Shown one piece after another: positions 1 to 14,435 of a stretch of DNA of 64,000 nt. Position 1 is the stretch's first letter; every line of letters starts with the position of its first letter. The DNA lies in the NCBI GenBank assembly GCA_035487355.1, contig DATHMF010000022.1:1-64000 (forward strand), given 5' to 3'. The DNA is from Terriglobales bacterium (GTDB lineage: Bacteria; Acidobacteriota; Terriglobia; Terriglobales; Acidobacteriaceae). A model generated the notes under the pieces. That model was not told the DNA's origin and did not search any database. It worked only from the letters and a program-made list of their open reading frames with translations. Both the position numbers and the translations under genes were made by a program.

Positions 1-235
1 CGGCAGACATACGCCGTTCTTTAAGGGCTACCGTCCGCAGTTCTACTTCCGTACGACGGACGTGACGGGCGTGGCGGAGTTGCCGGGCGGCACGGAGATG
101 GTGATGCCGGGGGACAACGTGGCGCTGACGATTGAGCTGATTACGCCGGTGGCGATGGAGAAGGGCTTGCGGTTCGCGATCCGCGAAGGCGGCAGGACCG
201 TGGGTGCCGGGACCATCTCGGAAGTTTTGGCATAA
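1..235 (+). CDS. tuf: Elongation factor Tu, C-terminal part (5' end outside window)
   Basis: Partial gene: codons run in frame from base 2 to the TAA at 233-235, giving 77 residues of the EF-Tu C-terminal beta-barrel (domain 3). The stretches [21 protein letters not shown] and MVMPGDNV...LTIELI and the ending [21 protein letters not shown] are near-invariant in bacterial EF-Tu. EF-Tu carries aminoacyl-tRNA to the ribosome as a GTP complex in the cytosol. The GTPase domain lies upstream of the window. Position directly before rpmG, tRNA-Trp and secE is the usual tufB-type context. Confidence 0.97.
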   Translation, partial: GRHTPFFKGYRPQFYFRTTDVTGVAELPGGTEMVMPGDNVALTIELITPVAMEKGLRFAIREGGRTVGAGTISEVLA

Positions 236-241
236 GAAACT

Positions 242-265
242 ATCCCAAGGCGCAAGCCTTGGGAT
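242..265 (+). terminator. Stem-loop between tuf and rpmG
   Basis: A perfect 10-bp inverted repeat (ATCCCAAGGC / GCCTTGGGAT) with a GCAA tetraloop starts 6 bases after the tuf stop codon. No T-run follows, so it is more likely a processing, stability or partial attenuation signal than a full intrinsic terminator. It could also be a member of a dispersed palindromic repeat family. Confidence 0.5.
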
Positions 266-316
266 TACAAAATTCAAACATTAAGTCCGCAGGGACGATA
301 TAGTGAGATAGCAGTT

Positions 317-466
317 ATGCGCGAGATTGTTACATTGCAGTGCGGCGAGTGTAAGGACCGGAACTACTCGACGACCAAGAACAAGAAAACCACGACCGAG
401 CGTCTGGAATTCAATAAGTTCTGTCGCAAGTGCCGGAAACACACGCCGCATAAAGAAGTGAAATAA
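317..466 (+). CDS. rpmG: 50S ribosomal protein L33
   Basis: Encodes 49 residues, the normal length for L33, a small protein of the large ribosomal subunit near the E site. It starts [13 protein letters not shown] and ends HTPHKEVK. Two CxxC pairs (C9/C12 and C36/C39) make this the zinc-binding form rather than the cysteine-free paralog. ATG at 317 is the first start in frame. It sits between tuf and tRNA-Trp, as is common in many phyla. Confidence 0.95.
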   Translation: MREIVTLQCGECKDRNYSTTKNKKTTTERLEFNKFCRKCRKHTPHKEVK

Positions 467-559
467 TTGAGTAATCGGGTAATTTGGAAATTGATTTAGA
501 GCCTGGAACGAACGACTCCAATTCCCAATTACATAATTTCAAAATTGCTCAATTTATGG

Positions 560-635
560 AGGGGCGTAAGCTCAACGGCTAAACTGCCGGTCTCCAAAAC
601 CGGACTTGGGGGTTCGAATCCCTCCGCCCCTGCCA
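560..635 (+). tRNA. tRNA-Trp (anticodon CCA)
   Basis: A 76-base cloverleaf with the 3' CCA encoded. The acceptor stem is AGGGGCG (560-566) with CGCCCCT (625-631), G632 is the discriminator, and CCA is at 633-635. The anticodon stem CCGGT/ACCGG encloses loop CTCCAAA with anticodon CCA at 594-596. The T-loop contains GGTTCGAATCC. tRNA-Trp between rpmG and secE is the typical location. Confidence 0.97.
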
Positions 636-701
636 GGACTTAAAGAGAAGAGAGCAGATGCAGCCGGAAGCGGCTGGGTCTAAAAGAAAAGTAGGATTCA
701 A

Positions 702-962
702 ATGGCAAAGTCGGCAATTGCAACGAATTATGAGAACGACAGCATTGGGGAAAGGCTGAAGTCGTTTCCTACCCGCACCCGCAGTTTTTTAAGCGAGGTG
801 CGCAATGAGATGCGGCATGTTTCCCGCCCGTCCGTCAAAGAGGTTCGTGCCACGACGATTGTGGTCATTGTCGCGGTGGCGATATTCGGGACGTACTTTG
901 CGATAGTAGATTTTCTTTTAGGCCGAGGTGTTGATTGGGTATTCCATTATTTCTCCAAGTAA
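702..962 (+). CDS. secE: Preprotein translocase subunit SecE
   Basis: Encodes 86 residues, a short SecE type. The N-terminal half is polar and basic. The conserved amphipathic segment [20 protein letters not shown] (about residues 29-48) precedes one transmembrane helix (about 50-72, [20 protein letters not shown]). SecE clamps SecY in the SecYEG protein-conducting channel of the inner membrane. It lies 67 bp after tRNA-Trp and 11 bp before nusG, the universal bacterial order. Confidence 0.95.
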   Translation: MAKSAIATNYENDSIGERLKSFPTRTRSFLSEVRNEMRHVSRPSVKEVRATTIVVIVAVAIFGTYFAIVDFLLGRGVDWVFHYFSK

Positions 963-973
963 GCAGCACTGAT

Positions 974-1594
974 ATGAGCGAAGAAATCAAATCTAACGCG
1001 AAAGACTCCGAACCGCAGGGCGCAGGTGTTCCTGCGCCGGAGCAGCGGACGCCATCGAACCCGAACTTTAGGTGGTACATCATCCATACCTACTCCGGGT
1101 TTGAGCGCAAGGTAAAAGAGTCGCTGGAGTCGCGCGTGCAAGCGTTTGGACTGCAGGAGAAAATCGGCAAAGTGGTGATCCCCACCGAGACCGTGACCCA
1201 GATGCGCGGCGGAAAGAAGTACACCAGCGAGCAGATGTTCTATCCGGGCTACGTTTTGGTGGAGATGGACCTGGATGACAACGTGTGGCATCTGATCAAA
1301 TCCACGCCCCGCGTGACTGGTTTTTTGGGTAATGCGCAGCATCCTGCGCCGCTCAGCGAAGAAGAGGTCAACCAGATTGTTTACCGGGTCTCGAGTGGGA
1401 AAGACAAGCCCAAACTCAGGGTCAAATTCGAGAAGAACGAATCCGTGCGCATCACCGAAGGGCCGTTCGCCAATTTTAACGGGGTCGTGGATGAGGTCAA
1501 TGAGGATCGCGAGACCCTGAAGGTCATGGTCACAATTTTCGGACGCGCCACCCCGGTTGAACTGGAGTTTGGGCAAGTCGAAAAGGTGGCATAA
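974..1594 (+). CDS. nusG: Transcription termination/antitermination factor NusG
   Basis: Encodes 206 residues from the ATG at 974 (MSEEIKSN). An upstream in-frame ATG at 935 lies inside secE and was not chosen. After an acidic 30-residue lead comes the NGN domain ([18 protein letters not shown] ... [14 protein letters not shown]), followed by the C-terminal KOW domain ([14 protein letters not shown] ... [16 protein letters not shown]). NusG binds RNA polymerase and couples elongation to Rho, NusE and the ribosome. Its place between secE and rplK is standard. Confidence 0.96.
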   Translation: MSEEIKSNAKDSEPQGAGVPAPEQRTPSNPNFRWYIIHTYSGFERKVKESLESRVQAFGLQEKIGKVVIPTETVTQMRGGKKYTSEQMFYPGYVLVEMDLDDNVWHLIKSTPRVTGFLGNAQHPAPLSEEEVNQIVYRVSSGKDKPKLRVKFEKNESVRITEGPFANFNGVVDEVNEDRETLKVMVTIFGRATPVELEFGQVEKVA

Positions 1595-1645
1595 GAGCAC
1601 ACCTGCAAAAGAATTTGGAATTCATAAAAAGGATTTAGGAAATTT

Positions 1646-2080
1646 ATGGCAGTCAAGAAAGTTACCGGACAAGTCAAGTTGCAAATCGCGGCAGGCAAGG
1701 CCACGCCTGCGCCGCCGGTTGGTCCTGCACTGGGACAGGCGCAGGTCAACATCATGGAGTTTTGCAAGCAGTTCAACGCCAAGACTTCGGCGAAAGAGTT
1801 GGATGGGTTGATTATCCCGGTGGTGATCTCGGTCTATAGCGACCGCTCGTTCACCTTCATCACCAAGACGCCGCCGGCTTCGGTGCTGCTCAAGCGCGCG
1901 GCTGGAATAGCCAAAGGCTCAGGCACTCCGAATAAGGACAAAGTGGGCAAGGTCACAGAAAAGCAGGTTGCCGATATCGCCAAGCAGAAGATGCCGGACC
2001 TGAATGCTGCCAGCGTTGACGCCGCAATCAAGAGTGTGAAGGGAACGGCGCGCTCCATGGGAATTGATGTAGTTGCTTAA
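1646..2080 (+). CDS. rplK: 50S ribosomal protein L11
   Basis: Encodes 144 residues, the usual length. The N-terminal domain contains [21 protein letters not shown] and [12 protein letters not shown]. The C-terminal rRNA-binding domain carries [19 protein letters not shown] and the ending [11 protein letters not shown]11 forms the GTPase-associated centre with 23S rRNA and L10/L12. First gene of the L11 pair; rplA follows after 67 bp. In many bacteria the L11-L1 unit is autoregulated by L1 at the mRNA leader, but no such site was identified here. Confidence 0.97.
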   Translation: MAVKKVTGQVKLQIAAGKATPAPPVGPALGQAQVNIMEFCKQFNAKTSAKELDGLIIPVVISVYSDRSFTFITKTPPASVLLKRAAGIAKGSGTPNKDKVGKVTEKQVADIAKQKMPDLNAASVDAAIKSVKGTARSMGIDVVA

Positions 2081-2147
2081 AAAAATTTAAACACCACGGC
2101 CATTTGGAACAAAAAATGAGCGGTGGAAGACTGAAAGGTCAAAAACA

Positions 2148-2855
2148 ATGCGCAAATCAGGAAAAAACATTACCAAAGCACGCGCCGCGATTGAAAAGCG
2201 CCCTTACGCCCTGAACGAAGCGGTGCCCCTCTTACAGAAGGTCAAATATACCAAATTTGACGAGACGGTAGAGGTCACCATGCGGCTGGGGGTAGACCCC
2301 AAGCATGCAGACCAGATGGTACGCGGCACAGTAGTTCTGCCGCACGGTTTGGGTAAATCCAAAAAAGTTCTGGCCATCGTTGGAGCTGACAAATTCCAGG
2401 AAGCCCGCAATGCCGGGGCGGACTTTGTCGGCGGTGAAGACATGGTGGAAAAGATCCAGAAAGAAAACTGGAGTGATTTTGACGCCGTCATCGCCTCGCC
2501 CGACATGATGAAATCTGTGGGTAAACTGGGCAAGGTGCTCGGTCCGCGTGGTTTGATGCCCAACCCCAAGACTGGCACGGTCACTAATGACGTGACCAAG
2601 GCTGTGACCGAAATCAAGGCCGGTAAGGTCGAGTTCCGCACCGATAAAACCGCGCTGGTGCATGTGCCTGTGGGCAAGATCTCGTTCACGCCCGATAAGC
2701 TGGTGGAGAACGCCACAGTAGTGCTGACCAGTGTTATCAAGGCCAAGCCGGCTGCAGCCAAGGGCAAATACATCAAAGGCGTGACGCTTTCTTCCAGCAT
2801 GGGGCCGGGAATCAAGATTGATACCTCCGCAGTGGAAGCAGCCGCAAAGGCGTAA
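2148..2855 (+). CDS. rplA: 50S ribosomal protein L1
   Basis: Encodes 235 residues, the usual L1 length. It shows the signature [15 protein letters not shown] in domain II and the flanking domain I segments ([35 protein letters not shown]). L1 forms the mobile stalk at the ribosomal E site and in many bacteria represses its own operon. It is followed by a 71-bp leader to rplJ. Confidence 0.97.
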   Translation: MRKSGKNITKARAAIEKRPYALNEAVPLLQKVKYTKFDETVEVTMRLGVDPKHADQMVRGTVVLPHGLGKSKKVLAIVGADKFQEARNAGADFVGGEDMVEKIQKENWSDFDAVIASPDMMKSVGKLGKVLGPRGLMPNPKTGTVTNDVTKAVTEIKAGKVEFRTDKTALVHVPVGKISFTPDKLVENATVVLTSVIKAKPAAAKGKYIKGVTLSSSMGPGIKIDTSAVEAAAKA

Positions 2856-2890
2856 AGATTTTGCAGCAAGATGATGTCAAAGAGATTTGA

Positions 2891-2907
2891 AGCGCGCACG
2901 GCGCGCT
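2891..2907 (+). promoter_or_regulatory. Stem-loop in the rplJ leader
   Basis: A 7-bp GC-rich inverted repeat AGCGCGC-ACG-GCGCGCT lies 20 bp before the rplJ start codon, just upstream of the AAGAGGAAAAG ribosome-binding region. In other bacteria the L10(L12)4 complex binds a structured leader here to repress its own translation. A similar role is inferred from position only. Confidence 0.35.
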
Positions 2908-2926
2908 GAGCCAAGAGGAAAAGAAA

Positions 2927-3460
2927 ATGGCCGTAACTAAAGCAAAAAAGATTGAGCAAGTTGAAAAGATGGGCGCTGACTTCAAGAAGGTGAAGAGCGC
3001 CATTGTAGGCAGCTTTGCCAAGCTGACCGTGGCGCAGGATTTTGAACTGCGTAAATCGGTGCGCTCGGTGGGTGGCCGTTATCGCGTGGTCAAGAATACA
3101 CTGGCCACTCGCGCCGCCAAGGGAACAGCAATCGAAGAGGGCCTGAAGAACCTCAAAGGGGTTACTTCGGTCGTAACCACGGAAGGCGATCCGGTGGCGC
3201 TAGCCAAGGCGCTCACCAAGTACGCCAAAGATAACCCGGAGTTCACCTTCAAGGCGGGCATCGTTGAAGGCCGCGCTATTTCGATCAAAGAGATCGAAGC
3301 GTTGGCCAGCATGCCGAGCAAGGAAGAGATTTATTCCAAGCTGCTGTTCCTCATCAATGCCCCAGCGCAACGTCTGGTTACGGTTCTGAATGCCGTCGGC
3401 CGTGATGTAGCTGTGGTGCTGAATCAAGGCGTGGAAAAGAAGAAATTTAAGGAAGCCTAG
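2927..3460 (+). CDS. rplJ: 50S ribosomal protein L10
   Basis: Encodes 177 residues. The N-terminal rRNA-binding domain has the typical [27 protein letters not shown] segment. The C-terminal helix ([24 protein letters not shown]) is where L7/L12 dimers attach. L10 is the base of the ribosomal stalk that recruits translation factors. An intergenic palindrome separates it from rplL by 186 bp. Confidence 0.96.
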   Translation: MAVTKAKKIEQVEKMGADFKKVKSAIVGSFAKLTVAQDFELRKSVRSVGGRYRVVKNTLATRAAKGTAIEEGLKNLKGVTSVVTTEGDPVALAKALTKYAKDNPEFTFKAGIVEGRAISIKEIEALASMPSKEEIYSKLLFLINAPAQRLVTVLNAVGRDVAVVLNQGVEKKKFKEA

Positions 3461-3467
3461 GATTTTT

Positions 3468-3495
3468 GTAGAGACGTAACATGTTGCGTCTCTAC
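3468..3495 (+). repeat. Long palindrome between rplJ and rplL
   Basis: Starting 7 bp after the rplJ stop is a near-perfect inverted repeat: GTAGAGACGTAAC pairs with GTTGCGTCTCTAC around a 2-base centre, with a single G-T wobble. A T5 run precedes rather than follows it, so it is not a simple plus-strand terminator. Palindromes of this GTAGAGACG...CGTCTCTAC type are dispersed intergenic repeats in some bacteria. It may also set the L10:L12 ratio by partial attenuation or RNA processing. Confidence 0.6.
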
Positions 3496-3646
3496 ACGGT
3501 AATTAATTTTCGCCAGGGCGGGTGGTGCGCTGTTCTGGCTACAGGTTCTGAGTCAATGAAGTTTCTTTGGCGCGCTGTCTGGAGCGCATCGGAAGCCAAA
3601 AGAACGGAAGGCTCAACAGCACAAATTCAAATTTTGGAGAAACAAC

Positions 3647-4030
3647 ATGGCTGATTTACAGCAATTGGAAGAACAAATAGTAGGGTTGAGCCTGCTTGAT
3701 GCGGCCCAGCTCGTGAAAAAGCTGGAAGAGCGCTTGGGTGTCTCGGCAGCGGCAGCAGCCCCGGTAGTTGTGGCGGGCGGCGGTGCGGCGGCGGGGGCAG
3801 CGGCTGCGGCGGAAGAAAAGACCGAATTTGCCGTCGTGCTGACCAGTGCAGGCGCCAATAAGATCAATGTAATCAAGGCTGTACGTGAAGTCACCAGCCT
3901 GGGCTTGAAAGAGGCCAAGGACTTGGTGGATGGCGCTCCTAAGACCATTAAGGAAGGCGTCAACAAGGAAGAAGCCGAGACCATCAAGAAGAAGTTTACC
4001 GAAGCCGGCGCAACTGTCGAAGTAAAGTAA
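3647..4030 (+). CDS. rplL: 50S ribosomal protein L7/L12
   Basis: Encodes 127 residues. The N-terminal dimerisation helix pair ([26 protein letters not shown]) is followed by a long Ala/Gly hinge (about 35-57) and the C-terminal factor-binding domain ([38 protein letters not shown]). The multicopy stalk protein binds EF-Tu, EF-G, IF2 and release factors. A good ribosome-binding region (TTGGAGAAAC) precedes the ATG. Confidence 0.97.
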   Translation: MADLQQLEEQIVGLSLLDAAQLVKKLEERLGVSAAAAAPVVVAGGGAAAGAAAAAEEKTEFAVVLTSAGANKINVIKAVREVTSLGLKEAKDLVDGAPKTIKEGVNKEEAETIKKKFTEAGATVEVK

Positions 4031-4417
4031 GGCTAAGCTTTTTGCCTACAAGGTGATTGGGGCCATTGGGGAGGTATTCCGGTGGTCCAATCCCAGCTTT
4101 GACAGAAGAAAAGACTGCTTGGTGGCCAACGCAGCTTTGAGAATTCTGTTACAATTAGTTACGACGAACTGCTGACCAGGGCGGGGCGTCCTCTCAACCG
4201 ACTGGTTTTTCAAACTGCGCGTTAACAAATAAATCTCGATTGAGGCCAAGTGCTCGAAATGGCGCTTGCGGGGCAATACGTCTCCGCGAGCGTTGCTGCA
4301 TTTTTAAGTCCAAACCCACAGCCGCAGAGCTGTGGTTTTTTCGCCACGACGCTGAACAGCTCGTGGCCTGATGAAGCGACTCCAGGGTTTCCCTGAGTTT
4401 AGAAGGATTTTTGACCA
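4031..4417 (+). other. rplL-rpoB intergenic region
   Basis: A 387-bp gap without a supported gene. It holds the attenuator and second hairpin near its 3' end (4316-4367). A TTGACA at 4099 and a TACAAT at 4150 are each promoter-like, but their spacing does not make a consensus promoter. A short plus-strand region ends in the rpoB ribosome-binding segment TAGAAGGATTT. Confidence 0.5.
4316..4341 (+). terminator. Intrinsic attenuator between rplL and rpoB
   Basis: The stem CCACAGC / GCTGTGG (4316-4322 and 4329-4335) with loop CGCAGA is followed directly by T6 (4336-4341), the full form of a Rho-independent terminator. A second hairpin (GCCACGA ... TCGTGGC, 4343-4367) follows at once. rpoB begins 76 bp later with no obvious strong promoter between, so partial readthrough setting the ribosomal protein to polymerase ratio is likely, as known for the E. 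coli rplL-rpoB attenuator. Confidence 0.8.
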
Positions 4418-8893
<4,476 letters not shown>

Positions 8894-9064
8894 AAGACAA
8901 GTTGCCGGAAGCCAGTTGCCAGTAGCCAGTTGTGGCTGGCTTCCAAATTTCAATTGCATTGAGCCTGCAAAACGCTCCGACGCTGCAGGCAAGAAAACTG
9001 GCAACCGGCCACTCATAACTGGCCACTGATTTTCGGAGCCGTTCGTGGTGCACGCAGACGCCAC
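8894..9064 (+). repeat. rpoB-rpoC spacer with nested inverted repeats
   Basis: The 171-bp spacer is built from variants of a GCCAGTTGCCAGT-type motif. GGAAGCCAG pairs with CTGGCTTCC, and GTTGCCAGT in the first half is the reverse complement of ACTGGCAAC in the second half. It looks like an inserted dispersed extragenic repeat within an essential operon. It could fold into a large hairpin in the rpoBC mRNA. Confidence 0.55.
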
Positions 9065-12000
9065 ATGGAGGAACCCTTGTACCGTTCGAGCCCATTCGAT
9101 CTCGGAAACCCGGTCAGTGATTTTGACGCTATCCGCATTAGCTTGGCATCTCCGGAAAAGATCCGGAGCTGGTCCCATGGTGAGGTCACCAAGCCTGAGA
9201 CCATCAACTACCGTACCTTCAAGCCGGAACGTGACGGTTTGTTCTGTGCCCGCATCTTTGGTCCGGTCGCCGACTGGGAGTGTCTGTGCGGCAAATATAA
9301 GCGCATGAAGCACCGCGGCGTCATCTGCGACAAGTGCGGTGTTGAAGTTACGCTCTCCAAGGTGCGGCGTGAGCGCCTGGGACACATCGAGCTGGCCTCG
9401 CCCTGCTCGCACGTATGGTTTTTCAAGGGACTTCCTTCGCGCATCGGCCACATTCTGGATATCTCGCTGCGCGAGCTAGAGTCCATTCTCTATTTTGAAG
9501 CCTATGTCGTTGTTGATCCCGGCGACGCCCCGGTGAAGGACTACGAGGTCATTAAAGACGAGCAGCACTTCCGCGAGCTCGACCAGCAGTACCGCGCCAC
9601 CGGCTTCAAGGCCATGATGGGCGCTGAAGCTATCAAAGAACTGCTCAAGCGCGTTAACACAGATGAGTTGTCGCTGGAGCTGCGCGAGAAGATGAAGCAC
9701 GAGAGCTCGCTGCAGAAGCGCCTCAAGTATGCCAAGCGGCTGAAAGTCGTGGAAGCCTTCCGCAGAAGCGGTAACAAGCCCAATTGGATGATCCTGGATG
9801 TAATTCCGGTCATTCCGCCTGAGCTGCGCCCGCTGGTGCCGCTCGATGGCGGACGCTTTGCGACTTCAGATTTGAACGATCTGTATCGCCGCGTGATCAA
9901 CCGCAACAACCGCTTGAAGAAGCTGATGGACCTGCACGCTCCTGAGGTCATCGTGCGCAACGAAAAGCGCATGTTGCAGGAAGCCGTGGACGCGCTCTTC
10001 GACAACGGCCGCCGTGGACGTGTACTGCGCGGCGCCAACAATCGTCCGCTCAAGTCGCTCAGCGATACGCTGAAGGGAAAGCAAGGACGCTTCCGCCAGA
10101 ACCTGCTGGGCAAGCGTGTGGATTACTCCGGTCGTTCGGTCATCGTGGTAGGTCCGGAGCTCAAACTGCATCAGTGCGGCCTGCCCAAGAAGATGGCGCT
10201 CGAGCTATTCAAGCCGTTTATCTATCACCGGCTAGAGCAGACCGGGCAGTGCACCACCATCAAACAGGCCAAGGAAATGGTGGAGCAGCAAGAGCCCATT
10301 GTATGGGACATTCTGGAAGAGGTCATCAAGGACCATCCCGTGCTGTTGAACCGCGCCCCCACCCTGCACCGTCTTGGCATTCAGGCCTTTGAGCCCGTGC
10401 TGGTGGAAGGTAAGGCCATCAAGATCCATCCGCTGGTTTGCACCGCTTTCAACGCCGATTTCGACGGCGACCAGATGGCTGTGCACATCCCGCTTTCGCC
10501 CGAAGCGCAAGTGGAAGCCAGCGTGTTGATGCTCTCTTCCCACAACATTCTTTCTCCCGCGTCGGGCCAGCCCATCACGGTGCCCACGCAGGATATGGTG
10601 CTGGGACTTTACTACCTGACCAAAGAGCGCAAGGGCGCCAAGGGTGAAGGCCGGGCTTTCGCCAATATTGATGAAGTGCTGCTCGCGCTCGATTCCGGTG
10701 AGGTGGAGACGCTAACCCCGATTCGTCTGCGGTACAGCGGCGAGGTCATTGACCTTACCGCGGCCTACGACGATCAGGATGTCTTGCACACCGAACCCAA
10801 AAAAGTCGAGCGCCAGTTGCTGAATACCACCGTAGGCCGCGTGATCCTGAACGACGAGCTTCCTGACGCGATGCCGTTTATCAACGGGCTGCTGAAGAAA
10901 AAGGGCATCGGGCAGCTCGTGAACTATTGCTACCTGCGCTTTGGTCTCGAGACCACTGTCAAGATGCTCGACCAGGTCAAGCAGCTTGGCTTCCGCTCCG
11001 CTACTCGCGCCGGTCTTTCCATCGGAATTGATGACATGGTCATTCCCGATGACAAGGCCACGCTGGTCAGTCGCGCCGAAAAAGAAGTCATCAGCGTGCA
11101 ACAGCAATACCTGGATGGCGCCATCACCTTCGGCGAGCGCTACAACAAAGTTGTAGAAATCTGGTCGAAGATCACGGAAAAAGTTGCCGATGAAATGTTC
11201 GATGCCATGAAGCAGCAGGACAAGGCCGGCAACCTGAATCCGATTTACGTCATGGCCGACTCCGGCGCCCGCGGATCGAAACAACAGATTCGCCAGCTCT
11301 CCGGCATGCGCGGTCTGATGGCCAAGCCGTCAGGTGAAATCATCGAAACGCCAATCACGGCAAACTTCCGCGAGGGGTTGACGGTGTTGCAGTACTTCAT
11401 CTCCACGCACGGAGCGCGCAAAGGTCTGGCAGATACGGCGCTTAAGACAGCCGACTCCGGTTATCTGACCCGCCGTCTGGTAGACGTGGCCCAGGACGTG
11501 ATCATCAGCGAGGGCGATTGCGGCACGCTGGATGGCATTTATGTCGGCTCCATCGTTGAAGCCGGCGACATCATCGAGCCGCTGCGTGACCGTATTATTG
11601 GACGCGTTTCGCTGGAGAAGATCAAGGATTACGAGGGCAACGTCATCGTTGACGTCAATCAAGATATCAACGAAGAACTGGCTTCCGCGATCCAGGCTGC
11701 CGGCATCGAGCGCGTTAAGATCCGCTCGGTGTTGACCTGCGAATCCAAGCGCGGCGTATGCGTCAGTTGCTACGGACGCAACCTCGCCTCAGGACGCCTG
11801 GTCGAGCTGGGTGAGGCCGTAGGCGTGATTGCAGCCCAATCTATCGGTGAGCCGGGAACGCAGCTTACTATGCGTACCTTCCACATCGGTGGAACCGCAT
11901 CGCGTGTCTCCGAGCAGTCGCGTCTCGAGGCAAAAAACGCCGGTATGGTGCGCTTTGTCGGTTTGCAGACCGTCCGCTCCAAGGCAGGCGATCTGGTGGT

Positions 12001-13264
12001 GATGAACCGCGCCGGCTCCATCACGGTTTTAGACGAAAAGGGCCGGGAAAAAGAACGCTACGCCGTGGTATACGGCGCAAAAATCAAAGTCGAAGACGGT
12101 GCCCAAGTCACACTCGGCCAGGCCATGGTGGAGTGGGACCCATACACCTTCGCTATCCTGACCGAAATCGGCGGACAAGTGCAATACAAAGACTTGCAGG
12201 AAGGCTTGACCCTGCACGAAGAAGTGGATGAAGTCACCGGACTTTCACGCCACGTGGTCACCGAGTCGCCCGATGAGAAGCGCCAGCCGGCGATCCTCAT
12301 TAAGGGCAAGAGCACGCGCCGTTATCTCATGCCGTCGCGCGCCCACCTCATGATCAACGACGGAGACACCGTGCATCCTGGCGATGTGCTGGCCAAGATT
12401 CCGCGTGAAACCACCAAGACCAAGGACATCACGGGCGGTCTGCCGCGCGTGGTGGAACTGTTTGAAGCTCGCAAGCCGCGTGAGACGGCTGTCATCAGCG
12501 AAATTGACGGTGCGGTGAAGTTCGGCGAGGTCGCCAAAGGACAGCGCAAGATCTTCGTCATCAGTGACACGGGAACGGAAAAAGAGTACTCCGTGCCCCG
12601 CGGCGTGCACATCAACGTGCAGGAAGGCGAGCGCGTGAAGGCCGGCGAGCCGTTGATGGATGGCCCGCTCAACCCGCACGACATCCTTGCCGTACTGGGT
12701 GAGAAGGAGCTGCAGGCCTACCTGGTGAACGAAATCCAGGAGGTCTACCGCCTGCAGGGCGTCAACATCAGCGACAAGCATATTGAGGTGATTGTCCGCC
12801 AGATGATGCGCTGGGTGAAGGTCGAGGACGTGGGCGATACCACCTTCCTGCTCGAGCAGCAGGTGGATAAGTTCCACTTCCGCGAAGAGAACGATCGCGT
12901 GATTGCCAACGGCGGCAAACCGGCAACAGGCCGTCCGCTGCTGCTGGGCATCACCAAGGCCTCGCTCTCTACCGATTCGTTCATCTCTGCCGCCTCCTTC
13001 CAGGAGACGACGCGCGTGCTGACCGAAGCCTCCATCAACGGAGCGGTAGATCACCTGCGCGGGCTGAAGGAGAACGTAATCGTTGGCCGCCTCATCCCGG
13101 CCGGCACCGGCATGGAGCATTATCGCAACGTGCGTCTGGCGCCGGAGTTGGAAGAAGCTGCCGCCAAGGTGCAGGAAGAGGTCTCACAGGCCTACCAGGA
13201 GGCCGAGCGTCAGCTCGAACTCATGCGTCAGGAAGGCGAGACCGAAGAGCTAACAGCAGAATAG
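9065..13264 (+). CDS. rpoC: RNA polymerase beta' subunit
   Basis: Encodes 1399 residues, close to E. coli RpoC (1407). The N-terminal zinc-binding domain has [23 protein letters not shown]. The catalytic Mg-binding loop [10 protein letters not shown] is at residues 463-472. The bridge helix/trigger loop region contains [26 protein letters not shown] and [41 protein letters not shown]. The second zinc site is [14 protein letters not shown]. The ATG at 9065 is the only start consistent with the conserved N-terminus, although its ribosome-binding site is weak. Cotranscribed with rpoB. Confidence 0.98.
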   Translation: MEEPLYRSSPFDLGNPVSDFDAIRISLASPEKIRSWSHGEVTKPETINYRTFKPERDGLFCARIFGPVADWECLCGKYKRMKHRGVICDKCGVEVTLSKVRRERLGHIELASPCSHVWFFKGLPSRIGHILDISLRELESILYFEAYVVVDPGDAPVKDYEVIKDEQHFRELDQQYRATGFKAMMGAEAIKELLKRVNTDELSLELREKMKHESSLQKRLKYAKRLKVVEAFRRSGNKPNWMILDVIPVIPPELRPLVPLDGGRFATSDLNDLYRRVINRNNRLKKLMDLHAPEVIVRNEKRMLQEAVDALFDNGRRGRVLRGANNRPLKSLSDTLKGKQGRFRQNLLGKRVDYSGRSVIVVGPELKLHQCGLPKKMALELFKPFIYHRLEQTGQCTTIKQAKEMVEQQEPIVWDILEEVIKDHPVLLNRAPTLHRLGIQAFEPVLVEGKAIKIHPLVCTAFNADFDGDQMAVHIPLSPEAQVEASVLMLSSHNILSPASGQPITVPTQDMVLGLYYLTKERKGAKGEGRAFANIDEVLLALDSGEVETLTPIRLRYSGEVIDLTAAYDDQDVLHTEPKKVERQLLNTTVGRVILNDELPDAMPFINGLLKKKGIGQLVNYCYLRFGLETTVKMLDQVKQLGFRSATRAGLSIGIDDMVIPDDKATLVSRAEKEVISVQQQYLDGAITFGERYNKVVEIWSKITEKVADEMFDAMKQQDKAGNLNPIYVMADSGARGSKQQIRQLSGMRGLMAKPSGEIIETPITANFREGLTVLQYFISTHGARKGLADTALKTADSGYLTRRLVDVAQDVIISEGDCGTLDGIYVGSIVEAGDIIEPLRDRIIGRVSLEKIKDYEGNVIVDVNQDINEELASAIQAAGIERVKIRSVLTCESKRGVCVSCYGRNLASGRLVELGEAVGVIAAQSIGEPGTQLTMRTFHIGGTASRVSEQSRLEAKNAGMVRFVGLQTVRSKAGDLVVMNRAGSITVLDEKGREKERYAVVYGAKIKVEDGAQVTLGQAMVEWDPYTFAILTEIGGQVQYKDLQEGLTLHEEVDEVTGLSRHVVTESPDEKRQPAILIKGKSTRRYLMPSRAHLMINDGDTVHPGDVLAKIPRETTKTKDITGGLPRVVELFEARKPRETAVISEIDGAVKFGEVAKGQRKIFVISDTGTEKEYSVPRGVHINVQEGERVKAGEPLMDGPLNPHDILAVLGEKELQAYLVNEIQEVYRLQGVNISDKHIEVIVRQMMRWVKVEDVGDTTFLLEQQVDKFHFREENDRVIANGGKPATGRPLLLGITKASLSTDSFISAASFQETTRVLTEASINGAVDHLRGLKENVIVGRLIPAGTGMEHYRNVRLAPELEEAAAKVQEEVSQAYQEAERQLELMRQEGETEELTAE

Positions 13265-13287
13265 TTGTTGCAGAGAGGTCTTTTTTG

Positions 13288-13326
13288 GCAATGCCGCGCC
13301 TTCTTTATAAGGGGTCGCGGCATTGC
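13288..13326 (+). terminator. Perfect stem-loop downstream of rpoC
   Basis: GCAATGCCGCG (13288-13298) and CGCGGCATTGC (13316-13326) form an uninterrupted 11-bp stem with a 17-base loop, starting 24 bp after the rpoC stop. A T6 run precedes the stem instead of following it, so it is not a canonical plus-strand intrinsic terminator. It probably protects or ends the rpoC transcript together with another factor. Confidence 0.5.
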
Positions 13327-13517
13327 TGTCTGGCCGACGACGCCTGCTGATCGCACTTGCGCGCTTGATGAAGTTGAGTTTCCAAAATTCATTCGTAAGT
13401 GCTTTTACCGCTGCTCACTAGATAACTTGTTGATTCCAAAGCGCCGTCTTAATGAGGTGAGGCTGGGAGGATCAACACTAGCCACCAAGGTTGGCTGACT
13501 GGTACTCTTAACAGCTT

Positions 13518-14399
13518 ATGCTTCGCTTTCTGCGACTCTTTCGTTTGGCATTGTGGCGCGGTTTTGAGCATGACGTGTTCACCTCGGCGCGGTCAGCGGC
13601 CTACTATTCGATTCTGACGCTGTTTCCTGCCCTGATGGTGTTGGCATCTGTTTTGACGGCATCGCATCGAAGCGTCGAATTTGTTCAGGAAATTGGCGAA
13701 GCGCTGAATGCCATTATGCCGCCCGGCGCGAAACAGGCAGTTCGTTCATATTTTGAGAACCCGGAGGCGCGTCCGCTCAGCACCCTGGTTTCTGCCACAG
13801 CTATCATGCTCTTCGCAGCTTCGGGAGTGGTGGTTTCATGGATGGATGGTTTTGTGCGTGCCTACCGCATGGAGCACTGCTGGAACCCCTTTAAAGAGCG
13901 CTGGATCGCGTTTCTCCTCGTGCTGGCTTCCTTTGTTCCCATGACCATGGCGACGCTTTCTGCGGCCTTTGGCAGCGAGATCGAAAAATGGGGGATTCTG
14001 CACAGCAGCGGCCAGTTGACGCCGCTGATTCTGATGTTATCGTCGCTGTTGCGCTGGCTTATTTCCATGCTCACCAGCGTGGCTGTTTTGGCGTTGATCT
14101 ACCATTTTGGATTGCCCCGCTGGCAACCCTGGTACCGTGTTTTACCGGGGGCAGCCCTGGCTACGGTCCTCTGGCTGACAGCAACCGAAATTTTTGGCTG
14201 GTATGTAATCAATTATGCTGACTATAACCAGATCTATGGGCCGCTGGGTGTGGCCATCGCACTGCTTGTCTGGCTCTATATAATCTCTTTTATCGTACTG
14301 ATTGGAGCTGAGTTCAACGCGCTCATCTACCCGCGCACTATAGTGGCCCCGCCGGTGGAAGATGCCAAAGCGGCAGAGCCCGCAGTTCAATCCCGCTGA
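13518..14399 (+). CDS. YihY/UPF0761-family membrane protein
   Basis: Encodes 293 residues with about six hydrophobic segments. The family hallmark near the N-terminus (DVFTSARSAAYYSILTLFPALMVL) and C-terminal YGPLGVAIALLVWLYIISFIVLIGAEFNA match the YihY/BrkB family, once wrongly called RNase BN. The molecular role of these inner-membrane proteins is not settled. It is followed after 36 bp by pyk on the same strand, so the two may be cotranscribed. Confidence 0.9.
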   Translation: MLRFLRLFRLALWRGFEHDVFTSARSAAYYSILTLFPALMVLASVLTASHRSVEFVQEIGEALNAIMPPGAKQAVRSYFENPEARPLSTLVSATAIMLFAASGVVVSWMDGFVRAYRMEHCWNPFKERWIAFLLVLASFVPMTMATLSAAFGSEIEKWGILHSSGQLTPLILMLSSLLRWLISMLTSVAVLALIYHFGLPRWQPWYRVLPGAALATVLWLTATEIFGWYVINYADYNQIYGPLGVAIALLVWLYIISFIVLIGAEFNALIYPRTIVAPPVEDAKAAEPAVQSR

Positions 14400-14435
14400 A
14401 GAAAACGAATAAACTAATAAACTAAGGAAACGAAT

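Noticed and set aside
43..255. Minus-strand frame opposite the tuf end
   Set aside because: Antisense shadow of EF-Tu codons; no features of its own.
13265..13498. 77-codon plus-strand frame directly after rpoC
   Set aside because: Starts at the base after the rpoC stop without a ribosome-binding site, contains the post-rpoC hairpin, and has no recognisable pattern.
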